Below are positions 23,787 through 38,989 of a stretch of 64,000 bases of DNA, one piece after another (position 1 is the stretch's first letter; every line of letters begins with the position of its first letter). The stretch is from contig CM119265.1 of the NCBI GenBank assembly GCA_051294375.1, forward strand, positions 1,378,161-1,442,160, in the 5' to 3' direction. Both the position numbers and the translations under genes were made by a program. The stretch is from Paraspadella gotoi. Its lineage: Eukaryota; Chaetognatha. A model generated the notes under the pieces. That model worked only from the letters and a program-made list of their open reading frames with translations, was not told the origin of the DNA and made no database searches.

Positions 23787-24716
23787 CGCGATCTGCTTTC
23801 AGCAGATCCCGAACTCTATATATTCACTTTGTCGGTTGTCGGTCACCGCCTCAATATGTTCGGCATGCACTTATTATCATGTCAGAATATCAACGAATTA
23901 TGTAAATTATGCCAAAAAAAGAATGTCCATTCCGTCCGTCTGTCCGCCGTCCATCCGTACCGTCAGTGCCTCAGTCCCCTCAGTCCGTCCAATCCGTCAT
24001 CCAATGCAGCTCGATCAAGTCCGTCCGTCGTACGTCCGTACGTCGTCCGTGCCCACCTTAGCAAAAACACTAATACTCATGATTGGATGGATGGATTGGA
24101 ATGACAATTTTGTGTGTGGGTACGCGAAATGTGTGATTGACCTGTATTGAAGATTCCGCATGGAATCATTTGAGTGTTGAAATAAGTTTAAAGGGAAAAA
24201 AAAGAAAAAAATATATTCACTATTTGAACACCAATTACTCATGAGTGGATGGGGCGATTGACCTTGAAATTTTGGTACATTTGGGTAGAAAAGTGTGTTA
24301 TAAACTGGAAATAAAGTTTCGATGGAATCGTTTGAGGTGGAAATGAGTTTAAATAGAAAAACAAAGAACCTATTTTCACTAAATTGATTAGCTTCCTTTT
24401 TTCGTTTTTTAATTTTAAATGCTAAATGCAAGATGTATGAATTAATCAATAATTAATTTCATGTTTATTAATCAATTAGTCAATTAATTAATCAAGTAAT
24501 TAATCATACAAGTCAGTTAATCAATCAAAACAAACATTTGTGATTCAAATTAATTATTAATGCAACTATTAATTTAAATAATTAACATGAATAAATTAAT
24601 TTATTAACTGTAATTAAATAATTAATTAACTTGAATAATTATTAATTAATTATTATTAATTAATATACCGATAATGATCGGGGGCAGATCCGACATTGTT
24701 GGCTCAAACTTGATCT
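23787..24716 (-). mobile_element. HINE/pearl-like element, reverse orientation
   Basis: The hairpin end 'gatctgctttcagcagatc' at about 23791-23810 is followed by the (CCGT)n tract (23925-24050), two core units, the AATTAATT zone and the left terminus ending near 24716. A near-duplicate of 32736-33650. Confidence 0.75.
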
Positions 24717-25822
24717 CTCTCTCAACAAAAAAAATCATTTTTTCTAACATTAAAAAATTTATATAGGTTTGACTAAAAAAATAATTGGACTACATGAAAC
24801 AAAATGAACAATTTAAATGAATTAATAATAAAAAGAGGGTTCAGGATGGACAAAAAAGCGAGAGAGAGAGCAGAAGAGAGAGAAGAGGAGAGAGAGAGAG
24901 ATGAGAGAGAGAGAAGAGAGAGATAGAGAGAGAAATCGTATTGTCAATTTTTGTTACATTTTTGAATTGAGAGTGAAAAAATAGCATCGTACGTTACATT
25001 TAGCTAAGAATTAAAAAAAATTAGAATTACAAATAAAAATGTTAAAAAAATGTTAAAAAATAAGTCCAAAAAAAAATAAAGAAAAGAACAAAGAAAATAT
25101 AAATGCCTCGCGCAGAAACGCAAACATTTTTTTTGTGTTTCTTTTTGTTTTCGTCAATGTTTTTTTCTTCTTCTTTTCTTCGTCGTCGTCGTCGTCGTGT
25201 CGTCGTCGTCGTCGTTGTCGTCGTCGTTTTATTGCTTCGGAGACCAAAGTCTGATGACTGAAGGAAAAATCTGATATTCAGAAAAAGAAAAAAGAACAAA
25301 ATTAATTAATGGTAAAAACCGAAACTAATTGAAAAGACGACGACGACGACGACCGAGAAAAAAAGGAGATCAAGAGGATTAAAAACAACAAGACAACAAA
25401 AAAACAAACAAATCATAAACAACACCAGAAAGCTCACTTTCCTTTTTGGGCTCTCTTTCCGAGATGCTCATTTCTTGGCTTTTCTTTCTGAAATTGCCCA
25501 ATTTCTCGGCTCTCTTTTCCGAGAGTGCCCCTATAAAAAATTTCTTGGCTCTCTTTTCCGATAGTGCGCGCATTTTTGTTACATTTATGGCAATACTTTA
25601 ATATTTATATTTAATATATTTTTATAATTAATCCCTAACCCTTAATCATCGGTGATCTTGTAAATAAGGCAACTGAAGATAAAACAACAAAGCAACAACA
25701 TCTCTAAACAACTTTAAAAAACTGAACAACACAACAACAACAAATAACAACCTCTTTCCTTCTTTTTAATATCACGCATCAGTTTAGAACAAACAACAAC
25801 AACAAACACACAAGAACTTACT

Positions 25823-25992
25823 CCTCTCCTCCTTCTTCTCCTCCTCTTCTCCTCTTGTGATTCTCCACAGTCGAGTGAATGATCGTGAGTCCTCACTCTT
25901 TACTTCATTCGAATATCGGTGGTGATCGAATAGTGTGAGTGAGTCGATCCTCGACTGTTTGTGGTGAATGATGATGATGATGATGGTGATCT
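25823..25992 (-). pseudogene. Damaged reverse copy of His-rich exon B
   Basis: Keeps the acceptor (CTACCCACAG) and the GTAAGT donor, but single-base insertions (for example in the CATCAT run and after CACAAAC) break the frame relative to 10480-10647. Confidence 0.6.
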
Positions 25993-26937
25993 GTGGGTAG
26001 AGGGAGAGAGAAGGGAGAGAGAGGGGGAGAGAAAGAGAGAGAGAGAGATAGAGAGAAGAGAGAGAGAGAGATGGAGAGGATGGAGAAGAGATGGAGAGGA
26101 GAAATGAGGGAGAGTAGAGGGAGAGAGAGGGAGAGAGAGAGAGAGAGGAGAAGAGAGAGAGGAGAGCAGAGATGCAGAGAAAGGTGTTGGACGAAAAGAA
26201 AGAAAGAAATATATGATGAAGCGATTAATCTTGGGAGTAAATTTATATTCGAGAAGTTTGTATATAAAAGATAATAATATAAAAGAAAAGAAAACGAAAG
26301 CCTCGTTTAGTTTTATTTGGAAATTCATACTGAATTTCAATCTCTGTTTTAATTCATTTTATTGTTGTTGTCGTCAAAGAAGATCTCTCCTTCTTTTCCC
26401 TTTGTCTAAAGTTCTTTTTCCTTTCCTTATTTTTTCTCTTTCCCTTTTTCCATATCTCTACTTTCTCTCTAATTACTTTCCTTTTCTATCCCGTTTTATC
26501 CCATCATGGACCTTTCTATCCTTTTCTATCCCGCTTTTCTATCTCAATAATTTTCCCTAATTTGACAATAAAATCGATAATTTCTCTCGCTCGTAAAATT
26601 CCTTTAATCTGGAACCTCGAAAATAGTAATTAAGCTGCCCTAAAATTTCTCTTCTAATCGTAATTAATTTGAGCTTACGACTCAATTTATTTCTTAGAGT
26701 GTCTCTCTCTCATTAAGAGTGTCTCTCTTTCATTAGAGTGTCTCTCTCTCCATTAGAGTGCTCTCTCTCATTAGTCACATTCCCTCAAAAAATCATTTTC
26801 CTCTCCTTTAAAGAAATTATTACTGTGACACAATTTTTAGGACATATTTTTGGTTAGAAATATGGTGAATCATAAAATAGCATTTCGTTGTATTTATTTA
26901 TGTTATTTATTTATTTTATTTATTTATTTAATTTATT

Positions 26938-26968
<31 letters not shown>

Positions 26969-27099
26969 TTTTATTTATTTTTAATTTGTATTTGCTTTAT
27001 CAGAAGTTCACCACTTTATTAAATTTTCAACAAAATTAACGCAAGTGAAAGTTGTATTAGGAGATAGTTTTATTTTTTTGCTTCAAGCGAAATGAGAGA

Positions 27100-27173
<74 letters not shown>

Positions 27174-27177
27174 CTTA

Positions 27178-27285
27178 CTTCAAAGTGATGCTCGTGATAA
27201 TCACCATTTGTGATGGTGATGATCCGTGTTCGTGTTTGTGATGATGTAGTGAATGAATGGGATGACTTGTGTGATGATGATGAGA
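27178..27285 (-). CDS. Possible His-rich exon D
   Basis: On the minus strand, 'ctccgaccag' precedes a frame containing SHHHHTSHPIHS and LHHHKHEHGSS. After an apparent one-base slip it continues as NGDYHEHHFE up to a GTAAGT donor. The plus-strand counterpart falls in the 97-N gap at 9296-9392, between exons A and B. It is therefore probably a copy of a missing exon of that gene. The frame conflict makes the exact protein uncertain. Confidence 0.35.
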
Positions 27286-27296
27286 TCTGGTCGGAG

Positions 27297-27366
<70 letters not shown>

Positions 27367-27974
27367 GATAGATAATATTAAACACATGCAAACGAAATAT
27401 CCATAATCGTTTACACGTTTGTCAACTTTGGCTCTGAAGGACGAAGCGGCGGCTTCAAGACAGAATTTGCAAATGAAACTTGGATTTACTTATTTACTCA
27501 GGCTGGTGAAACTGTGACGACATTTTTTAAAACTTAAAAAGTAAATATAGACTTTTGCGTAAGGGACTTCTCTCCTCAATTGGTTGTAAATATTCATTCC
27601 AATCAAAAATAGGAAGGAATTATAAAAATACTTACTTATGTAGTCATTTGTTTTCCCCCCATGCAAAAATTATATTATCTGCATATATCATTATTTTCAA
27701 GAAAAATATTTTCGTGCTAATTTTTCCTTTCTCTTCTCGCAATTTTCCATTAAAAATTTCATAATATAATTAGGGTAAAGGTTAAGAAAAGGTTAAGGAA
27801 TAAAGATTAGTTTAGTGATAGGGTTAGGGATTAGCGTTAGAAACTCTTTAGGTTTTAGGGTTAGGGTTGGGTTAAGATTAGGTTAAGGTATAAAGATGAA
27901 GAAGTTAAAAATTATGGGTTTGGGATAAGGCTGATGGGTTTGGTTATATATTTAAGGTTAATAATTAAGAGTTA

Positions 27975-28601
27975 AACAAGTTTGAGCAAACAATGTCGGA
28001 GGATTTCTCTGTCCTAACGATAAATTAATTATTAATTAATATGATAATTAATTAATTAATTAATGAGAATTAATTAATTAATTATTAATAGATTAATTAA
28101 TTAATTATTTAAATAATTAATTATAATTTATAATTCGCTTGTCCTCATCGATTTCCTTAAATTGAGTCAAGGACAGTTATTAAATGTTTTGGTTTAACAT
28201 TTATCAAAAACCAAACAAATATCCTATATTATCGAGATTGAATTTCGGTTTCGCTTTCCCGGGATCACGCTTTTTTGCAATCAATGTTCTGAGTGTGATA
28301 TCAAGGGAGTTGAAATTTCATATATGGCTTCTAAGATCAAGATTCTCTTTAAAATTCCTCATGTTTCAATACACATCACACATATCAATAATTCGTTTTT
28401 GTTTTGTTTTATTTACTAAAACAAAAACGGTTTATTAATGTCGCTCTTCTCTCTCTTTCTTTTCTTTTAAATATAATCGGGTTCGCTCTCTCTCCTCTCT
28501 CTTTTTTCCTCACGTCACTACTGATTTTCTTCTCTGATTTGTCTTAAAACACGAGTTCCCGGCCTGGCAGCGTCTGTCCAGCTTCTTTCTCTCTCGTCTC
28601 T

Positions 28602-28636
<35 letters not shown>

Positions 28637-29978
28637 ACAAAAAATTTTTTTTAGATATAATGTGGGAGGCTCATTAATGTAAAAAACGATGCCGCGAATC
28701 AGGTGCGAACGCCCGGGTCGTTTGGGGGTTAACGAAAGTACGAACTACGGGTCCAGCGCCATGGTACTGCTGATTCTTTAACAGTAAGGGGCTGTAGAGC
28801 TTCTTCTTCTCTACTCTCTTGTTAAAATTATTATATATGCTCTTTCCTCTCTCGTCTCCTTTTTCTTCCCCCCTTCTCTGCAGGCGTAAGCGGGCTGTCT
28901 CTCTCTTAGAGAGCGCGGTGTCTCTCTCTTTTCCTTCCTTTTTCTTCCTCTTCTGTGTGTGTTGTCCCTCCTCTCCTGGTCCGATCTATTCTTTTGCGGT
29001 GATCGTGTTTTGGCTTTTGTTGAAAAAAAATTTCTGATTATTTTGATTTTTTTTTTTTTTTCCTTCCTTCTTCCTTCCCTCTCCTTCTTTAAAAAAACTA
29101 AAAATTTTTTTATAAATATTTTATTACCCGTACAGCGGTCACATTACTTCAACGTCTATGACCCGATATTGAATTTTATTCGGGTGGGAGCGTCAAAGCT
29201 TTTTTTTTTTTTTTTCCCTTTATTTTTTTTTTTTTTTTTTTTTTTTTTGTTCCCCCTTTTTTTTTTTTTTTTCTTTTTTTTTTCACAAATACAAAATCCG
29301 CATATTTTCATGCGAGATTTTTCGTGGATTTATTCTCTATCTTTCTCTCTTCTCTTCTCTCTCCAGGTGCTCCCCGCTCGCGTCACGCGCCGTCCAAATT
29401 GACCCCTCTCCCCTCGCCGCTCCCGCCTCCCTCTCTCACGACACCCGCTCCCTACTTCTCTCTCTCTCTCTTTCTCTCTTCATTCTCTCCTCTCCTCTCT
29501 TCTCTCTTTCACTCATACATACACCGCATTTTTTTTTATTGACTATCATCATCGCTCAATGAATGACAATCATTTCGCATCAGTGAATCATCACACGCGT
29601 GAAATTAACTATCTCGCATCAATAATTGATTATCAATCGATCATAATCATTATACCACTATTACAGTATATCAATAAATTACATTACAGGAAAAAAATGA
29701 ATTAAAAAAAAAACAAAACTCAATCAATTAGTATTACCCCGTTAATAAATATCAATTACTAATTACAATCAATAATCCGTTTCGCATGCTTCTCCTTCAT
29801 CTCCTTTTTTACGTTTTCTGACTTTTCGTTTTTTTCCTTCTTCTCCTCGGTTTTTTTCATTAATTTTCTCTTTGATAGTTGGGGGGGCTGGGCTCCTGGT
29901 GCTCGATCTTGGTCTTTATTATATAAGGATTTTTTTTATTTTTTTTTTATTTTTTTTTTTTTTTTTTTTATTTTTTTT

Positions 29979-30019
<41 letters not shown>

Positions 30020-30300
30020 TTTAAATGTAAATTATTATATGTCTCTCTTCCTTCTCTGCATTCCTCTCCTCTCTCTCACAACTCTCCTCTCTCCTCTCAC
30101 TCTTCTTTCTCTCTCACTTCTCACGTCGTCTTCTCTTCACTTCTCTCTTTCTTCTCACTTTCCTCTCTCTCTCTTCTCTCTTTTTATGCCAATAGCGACG
30201 ATCCTTATGCTTTTAAGATTATTTAACTTGCATCATTTTTTCCAACTTGCATCATTTTTTTTTCAACTTGCATTCCGTGTGTCCGAAAAGAACGTCATAG
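27975..30300. repeat. Right arm of inverted set 3 with long poly-T runs
   Basis: Starts with a HINE left terminus (27975-28190), includes the degraded SINE copy (28690-28800), several T runs (28600-28632, 29200-29283, 29930-30017) and CT-rich tracts. No gene seen. Confidence 0.7.
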
Positions 30301-30363
30301 AGTTGTAGTATCATCTGAGGGCTTCGTGTGAGCCCGAGCTCACTGATACACTACGTAGACTCC

Positions 30364-30400
<37 letters not shown>

Positions 30401-30527
30401 TAAGGTGTTTTCAAATCTACGAATCAAATATTAAACACCATGAAAAAAAAGCGAAATATCATAATCGTTTCACGTTGCTCAACTTTAGCAAACATTACTT
30501 CTCCTTGAAATTCCTGCACTTTGCTTG

Positions 30528-30563
<36 letters not shown>

Positions 30564-30637
30564 CTCTCCTCTCTCTCTCTCTCTCTACTTTTACTTTATA
30601 CCCTNNNNNNNNNNNNNNNNNNNNNNNNNCCGTGAAG

Positions 30638-30675
<38 letters not shown>

Positions 30676-30719
30676 GAGAGAGAGAGAGCAGAGAGAGAGA
30701 GAGAAGAGAGAGAGAGAAA
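30301..30719. repeat. (GA)n/(CT)n junction with gap
   Basis: Contains (GA)n at 30367-30397, a copy of the 8990-9085 region in reverse (30410-30520), (CT)n at 30530-30590, a 25-N gap (30605-30629) and (GA)n at 30640-30718. Confidence 0.7.
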
Positions 30720-33700
30720 TTTTATTTGTCGCGTCAAGAAAGGAAAGAATGTGGGAATTTAGGGAAAGCGAAAAACAAATTGTTAATTGAAGCTAAAATA
30801 CTAGTGGTTCAAACATCTTAAGACTGATTGCTAATCAATATATTTTTCAATACTAATAGGCTATGTTTTTTTTTTTTGGACCAGAAAAAAAATATATTCC
30901 CACAAGCTAATTAATGAGTTTTTTTATGATTTATAAAAAAAGTTGAGGCTTTCAAATGTTTTATTTTCTTCCACATGCGCCGCTACGGGTTATATATTCG
31001 ATGTAAAACGATCATTAAGATGTATATAATAGAGTTTCCGGTTTCATTGTGAAATTCGTTTGGTTCTGAGTCAGTCAAGTTGGTCTCTTCACTTTCCAAG
31101 TCAAAATATTCACGAGGGAAGGAAAGGAGGAGGGAAGAGAGAAAAGGAAAGGGAGACAAAGAGAGGAAAGAGAATTAAGAAAGGAGGAAAATGGAAAATG
31201 GTGCGCCAGCGCCATTCATAGTAAATCGCTTTCAAGAATTAACAATGAACCTGTTACTTAACCTCGGTAAAATATTTTATAATTTGAAAAAAAAGAATTA
31301 TTGTCTTGGTTTCTTCTATTGTTTTTCGTTGGTTGAATATCTTAGAAACAGATATTTGATCTTTCACAACGGAATTTTATTATTATAAATGCAGACATCT
31401 TTCGAACAATAATTTTTGTTCCTTTCATCAGTGCACTTTGAAACTGATGGAAAAACAAAATATTCTTAAAAAAAAATATATAAATATTATAGTTAATATT
31501 TTAGTCATTATTTAACTACATCACACTTTTGTTTAATTTACTTAGAATGAAGATAATTTACTTAAATCATCGTTCATAATTTTTTTCAACATGCATAGTT
31601 TTTTTTAAACTTGCATAATATTTTCCAATTTGGAATAATTTTTTTCATTAGCAAATTTTTCAACTTTCATAATTTTTTCAATTAGAATATTTTTTTAAAT
31701 TTTATAATTTTTCTCAAAAGAGAGGAGAAAAAGAAGGGGAGGAAGAAAAAATATAAAAGAAAAAAAAATGACTTAAGAAAATTATTTAAACAAGCAAAAA
31801 AAAGACAACGAAATATTTTTTCTTAATTTAAAAAAATAAATCAAGAAAAAAGAAATCGGGAAACAGCCTCTAATCTCCAAGTCCAAAATTTTAGTTGTGT
31901 CTCTTTTCTTGTCTGAAAAAAAATCGGGGCTCAGTTTGGGGTAAATCTGAGACTGTTTGGGTCATACTGGAGTTTGGGGTCAGACTGATGTCACTATCGA
32001 TAAAAAAAAAACGTTTTTCAGTCTAAAACATCAGTAGCGTTAATGTGGTATAGATGATTATAAAATGAGTAGTTATATGAAACTTTTTTAGGTTATTTTA
32101 AATTTTGGAGAGCGTTCACACTCCCATTTACATTTTAAAACTCTTTTATTTAAAAAAAATCCATATGTTGTGTTTATTGGTTGTTTTGTTGTTTATGTCA
32201 GTTGCGATCAAAGTGTTATTTTGAGAAGCGATCATGCGACATGCGATCATGCGATCATGCGATCATAGCGATCATGTGATTCTTTCCTCGGTCGCTATGG
32301 CAATCACAATTTCGTAAAATTCCCAAATTATTATTAAATTTACTTTGTGCAATTAACTAAATTTTCAAGAAGATGTTATTTGTTGTTTGCCAAAAGTTAA
32401 TGAGACAACTAGTTACTTAATTAATCGACTGTTGGTATTAAATAAAAAAGCTTAGTAGATGAGACAAGCTTAATTAATCAGACATGCTAGTTAATGAGAC
32501 ATACATAGTGCGTTTGGCGTTTCATGCTAATTACTTCCTTTAGGTGGCAATTATTGTGCCTGACGCACATCAATTTGCTTTCATGCATATATATTTTTTA
32601 AATATTTACCTTTAGCAAATTCCGTGACTTTTAAAAATGGGAAAAGAAAATCCGACAAAAACAAATTATATGAAATCGATTTTCAACGTTTTTTCTTCTT
32701 TTTTTTTGTGTTGAAATGATTGATTACTTTTTTTAGTCGGATCTGCTTTCAGCCAGATCCCGACTCTATATATTCACTTTGTCGTGTTGTCGGTCACCCC
32801 TCAATATTGTCAGGCAGCGACTTATTATCATGTCAGAATACACGAATTATGTAAATTATGCAAAAAAAGAATGTCCATCCCGTCCGTCTGTCCGCCGTCC
32901 ATAACGTCCGTCAGTGCCTCAGTCCCCTCAGTCCGTCCATCCGTCATCCAATGCAGTCGTCAAGTCCGTCCGTCGTCCGACCGTACCTCGTCCGTACCCA
33001 CCTTAGCAAAAACACTAATTACTCATGAGTTGGATGGATGGATTGGAATGACAATTTGTGTGGTGGGTACGGAAAGTGTGTGAATTGACACTGCTATTGA
33101 GATTCCGCATGGAATCATTTGAGTGAAATAAGTCTTAAAGGGAAAAAAAGAAAAAAATATATTCATATTTGAACACCAATTACTCATGAGTGGATGGGGC
33201 GATTGACCCTTGAAATTCTTGTAATTTGGGTAGAAAAGTGTGTTATAAACTGGAAATAAAGTTCGATGGAATCGTTTGAGTGGAAATGAGTTTAAATAGC
33301 AAAAACAAAGAACCTCATCTTCACTAAATTGATTAAGCTTCTTTTTCTTTTTTAATTTTAAATGCTAAATGCCAAGATGTATATTAATCAATAATTAAAT
33401 CATGTTATTAATCAATTAGTCAATTAATTAATCAATAATTAATCATACAAGTCATTAATCAATCAAAACAAACATTTGTGATCAAATATTAATTAATGGC
33501 CTAATTATTTAAATAATTAACAGAATAAATTAATTATTAACTGTAATTAAATAATTAATTAACTTGAATTAATTATTAATTAATTATTATTTAATTAATT
33601 AATACGATAATGATCGGGGCAGATCCGACATTGTTGGCTCAAACTATTGTCTCTCTTCTCACACAAAAAAAATCATTTTTTCTAACATTAAAAATTTATA

Positions 33701-33816
33701 TAGGTTTGCTAAAAAAATAATTTGGACACATGAAACAAAAGAACAATTTAAATGACATTATAATAAAAGAAGGGGTTCAGGATGGACAAAAAGGAGAGAG
33801 AGAGCGAAGAGAGAGC

Positions 33817-33860
<44 letters not shown>

Positions 33861-33970
33861 AGAGAGAAGAAATAAGGGAGATGATTGTCAATTTTGTACA
33901 TTTTTTGAATTGAAGTGAAAAAAATGAGACATCGTACTTAACATTATTAAGAATTAAAAAAAATTAGAAA
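30720..33970. repeat. Second inverted copy of 11500-14560
   Basis: Begins with the reverse of 14480-14560, runs through the hammerhead-like copy (31390-31440) and HINE, and ends at the reverse of about 11500. Positions 32100-33970 are also a direct duplicate of 23130-24990. Confidence 0.85.
32736..33650 (-). mobile_element. HINE/pearl-like element, reverse orientation
   Basis: Same structure as 23787-24716: hairpin end, (CCGT)n, two core units, AATTAATT zone, and left terminus 'gcagatccgacattgttggc' plus 'tcaaac'. Confidence 0.75.
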
Positions 33971-34199
33971 AAGGGGTGATGCCATCTGGTACAAAATTAT
34001 GAGCATTAAATATTCAAATTTGAATTTTGCCTTAAACAGACAAGCTCTCTCTCTCACTCTCTCTCCGGGTCTTTTCATTTATGCATTTCACTTTTTTATT
34101 GTAATTTTATTTTTATTTGAACAATTTTTGCTTCAACAATATTTGCTTTTATTTCATATTAACTTATTCTACACATTTTTTATTTATTGTTTATTTATT

Positions 34200-34237
<38 letters not shown>

Positions 34238-35109
34238 CCGCTCGTCAAAATGAAGAACGAGGAACCAATCGAAAATGTATTGTTCAGCGACTTTGAGCTA
34301 AATTCAAGGCCGCCTCGTTACTGAAGCGGAAATCTGCAACCAGAGACTCATCGATGCCTGCAACCTCGACCGTTGATGCAAAAACCTAATTTATTCCGCG
34401 GAAGTTGAAAGGAGAGAAACAGATTGTTAAGATGTTAAACGTATTTTATTTTATAAGCAAAGAAAGTCAATTAAAATTGTTAGAAAAAACGAAATAAATC
34501 CACTGAAACAGATTAATTTTTTTTTTTAAATCTTCTAATTTAAATTAAACAAAAAAATTCATACAACTACTATTTAAAATATTCTTAAAAATATATCTTC
34601 TTTCAAGCAAAAACCAAAAGTGGAGAAATTCAGTCTTTTTGATTCCCTCTTTTCAGATTTGGATTTCGTGACCAAAATTGTTAACAACATTTTTGATTAA
34701 AGGATTCGGATTCCACGAACCCAACGGAAAAAAAAAGTTTGACCGGACTTGTTAAAACTTTCGTCATGTTATAAAATTATTATCCTTTATTAAATTAACT
34801 TTATAATCTCACTAACATCTAAATATAAATCGAACCGCATTTATAAACTGAGCAACTTGGTTCAAATCATCCTCCACAACAAACTTTTCATTTTTGGGAA
34901 AATCATAGACAATCAAAGATCACAAGATTTGGGTAAGTCAGCCCAAACCTCTGTACTCTTCCACCTACATAGCAAGACCTTTCGCTAAACTATTTAAACA
35001 ATTTCACAAGTTAATATGCATCCAAAATTGTCAACAACATCACGATCACCGAAACTTTCCAAACAAAAATTAGGACGATTTTGGCCAAAAGTCACCAACT
35101 TCGACCAAA

Positions 35110-35146
<37 letters not shown>

Positions 35147-35299
35147 ACGTAATCACTTCACCAAAAATCTTTCGATTTTCGTTAGGTTTTTTTTTTCCTT
35201 TATTTATATTTTTTCTCTTTTTTTCTCGCATCATTTTTCTTCGTATTGATTATTTTCCTCCAAACAAACTTCCCCATATGTTTCACGGTTTGACCCTTT
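33971..35299. other. Mostly featureless AT-rich stretch
   Basis: (CAA)n at 34201-34239 is followed by ATG 34250 in good context (caaaATGaag), opening a 24-codon frame (MKNEEPIENVLFSDFELNSR, then PPRY) that stops at 34324. Protein-like words continue in another frame (TEAEICNQRLIDACNLDR). This may be a decayed first exon; no splice donor was found. (CT)n occurs at 35111-35142. Confidence 0.3.
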
Positions 35300-35567
35300 T
35301 TTTTCTTTCTTTCCTTCTTGCCTTCTTTCTTGCTTTCTTTCTTTCCTTCATTCCTTCTTGCTTTTTTTATATCCTTCTTGCCTTTTTTCAAGCTTTTTTT
35401 CTTTCCTTCATTCCCTCTAGGTTTCTTTCTTTCTTTCTTGCCTTCTTTCTTACTTTTTTTTTCTTTCCTTCATTCCTTCTCGCTTTCTTTCTTTCCTTTT
35501 TTCCTTCTTTCTTGCTTTCTTTCTTTCCTTCTTGCCTTCTTTCTTGCTTTCTTTCCTTTTTCCCCTT
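35300..35567 (+). repeat. (CTTT)n/(CCTT)n tract into a 282-N gap
   Basis: Interrupted TTCTTTC/CTTGCC words up to the gap 35568-35849. Long Phe/Leu ORFs here are compositional. Confidence 0.85.
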
Positions 35568-35849
35568 NNNNNNNNNNNNNNNNNNNNNNNNNNNNNNNNN
35601 NNNNNNNNNNNNNNNNNNNNNNNNNNNNNNNNNNNNNNNNNNNNNNNNNNNNNNNNNNNNNNNNNNNNNNNNNNNNNNNNNNNNNNNNNNNNNNNNNNNN
35701 NNNNNNNNNNNNNNNNNNNNNNNNNNNNNNNNNNNNNNNNNNNNNNNNNNNNNNNNNNNNNNNNNNNNNNNNNNNNNNNNNNNNNNNNNNNNNNNNNNNN
35801 NNNNNNNNNNNNNNNNNNNNNNNNNNNNNNNNNNNNNNNNNNNNNNNNN

Positions 35850-37862
<2,013 letters not shown>

Positions 37863-37948
37863 ATTACCGTCATTACCCTTTTTACATTATTTTTACTAAC
37901 TCAAAAATACGTCTTTGCCTGCAATGTATGCTCTTTTTTTTATTTTAG

Positions 37949-38020
37949 CAAAAACAAGAAAGAAAGCGACGGTAGAGACCCTGGCGGATCACGAAATAAA
38001 CAAAGAAGAATAGAAAAAAG
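37949..38020 (+). CDS. Exon P1 of a disordered Tyr/Ser/Arg-rich protein
   Basis: Acceptor 'tttattttag', 72 bp, donor GTAATA at 38021. The exon enters with one base completing a codon and leaves in phase 2. It encodes KNKKESDGRDPGGSRNKQRR, then IEK. The next exon (38587) enters in the same phase, giving a continuous reading. Earlier exons must exist but were not found. Confidence 0.6.
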
Positions 38021-38586
38021 GTAATAAAACAAAATACGTCAGAAAATACATGTTATTTTATTACAAATACCTGTTGTTTGGTTGATTGATGCAGAAATCT
38101 ATACTAAATTAAAACATTATTTAGATCTTTTATTACTTGTAAAACCTACTTCATTTAAGGATAGTTGAACAATTGCACCATTTTTGACAATAATACATTT
38201 CAAACATTTCTGACATTTGCTATACATTCAAGTTTCATCGCTTCTATCACTTAAATCAGTCGCTATCAATTCTCCCATTCTCTCTCACTTCCATCACAAA
38301 CACCACCTCAGCCTCTATCACTTGTCCCCATTTCTATCACAACAACCATTATCACTCCTCCCACAATCTGGAAGATTTTAAAAAAAATCCACAAAAGAAA
38401 AAAAAATCTCATCTCAGATCGAGATTTTTCCTTGAATCTCAAAACGAGTTTTCATTCATACAAAAATTGGATGCGCTCTTTTCAATTGGCGTTGTTGTTG
38501 TTGTTGTCATTCTTTTTTACCTAAAAAATTCCGATGAAAACCTTTTACAAAATTTAATATCTCTCTCTCTCCCTCTCCCTCTCCAG

Positions 38587-38914
38587 TAACTCGGGATCAT
38601 CTTACCGTGAGGAGTACAAAGGAAGTCATTCATCCTCATCGTCGTNNNNNNNNNNNNNNNNNNNNNNNNNNNNNNNNNNNNNNNNNNNNNNNNNNNNNNN
38701 NNNNNNNNNNNNNNNNNNNNNNNNNNNNNNNNNNNNNNNNNNNNNNNNNNNNNNNNNNNNNNNNNNNNNNNNNNNNNNNNNNNNNNNNNNNNNNNNNNNN
38801 NNNNNNNNNNNNNNNNNNNNNNNNNNNNNNNNNNNNNNNNNNNNNNNNNNNNNNNNNNNNNNNNNNNNNNNNNNNNNTTTACGATGAAAGGAAATTTTAT
38901 AGCGAAAGATCAAG
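38587..38914 (+). CDS. Exon P2, interrupted by a 232-N gap
   Basis: Acceptor 'ctccctctccag'. The frame continues from P1 and gives NSGSSYREEYKGSHSSSSS before the gap (38646-38877). After it, YDERKFYSERS runs to the donor AG/GTAAAA in phase 2. The following exon enters with the compatible phase. The number of missing codons is unknown because gap length is unlikely to be exact. Confidence 0.6.
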
Positions 38915-38989
38915 GTAAAAATTTTTATGGATTCAAATCTTTCTCTCTTTCTCCCTTTCTATCCTTATGTATATCTGTAGTCAGGCTTT

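Larger units (their letters stand above)
23138..27974. repeat. Inverted copy of 8516-13250
   Basis: Carries mirrored versions of every landmark on the left: the GATCGCAT remnant, HINE, (CT)/(GA) tracts, trinucleotide arrays, the 31-bp array (25430-25575), exon B copy, 19-bp array and (TTTA)n (26889-26990). It contains clearly more indels than the left copy. Confidence 0.85.
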
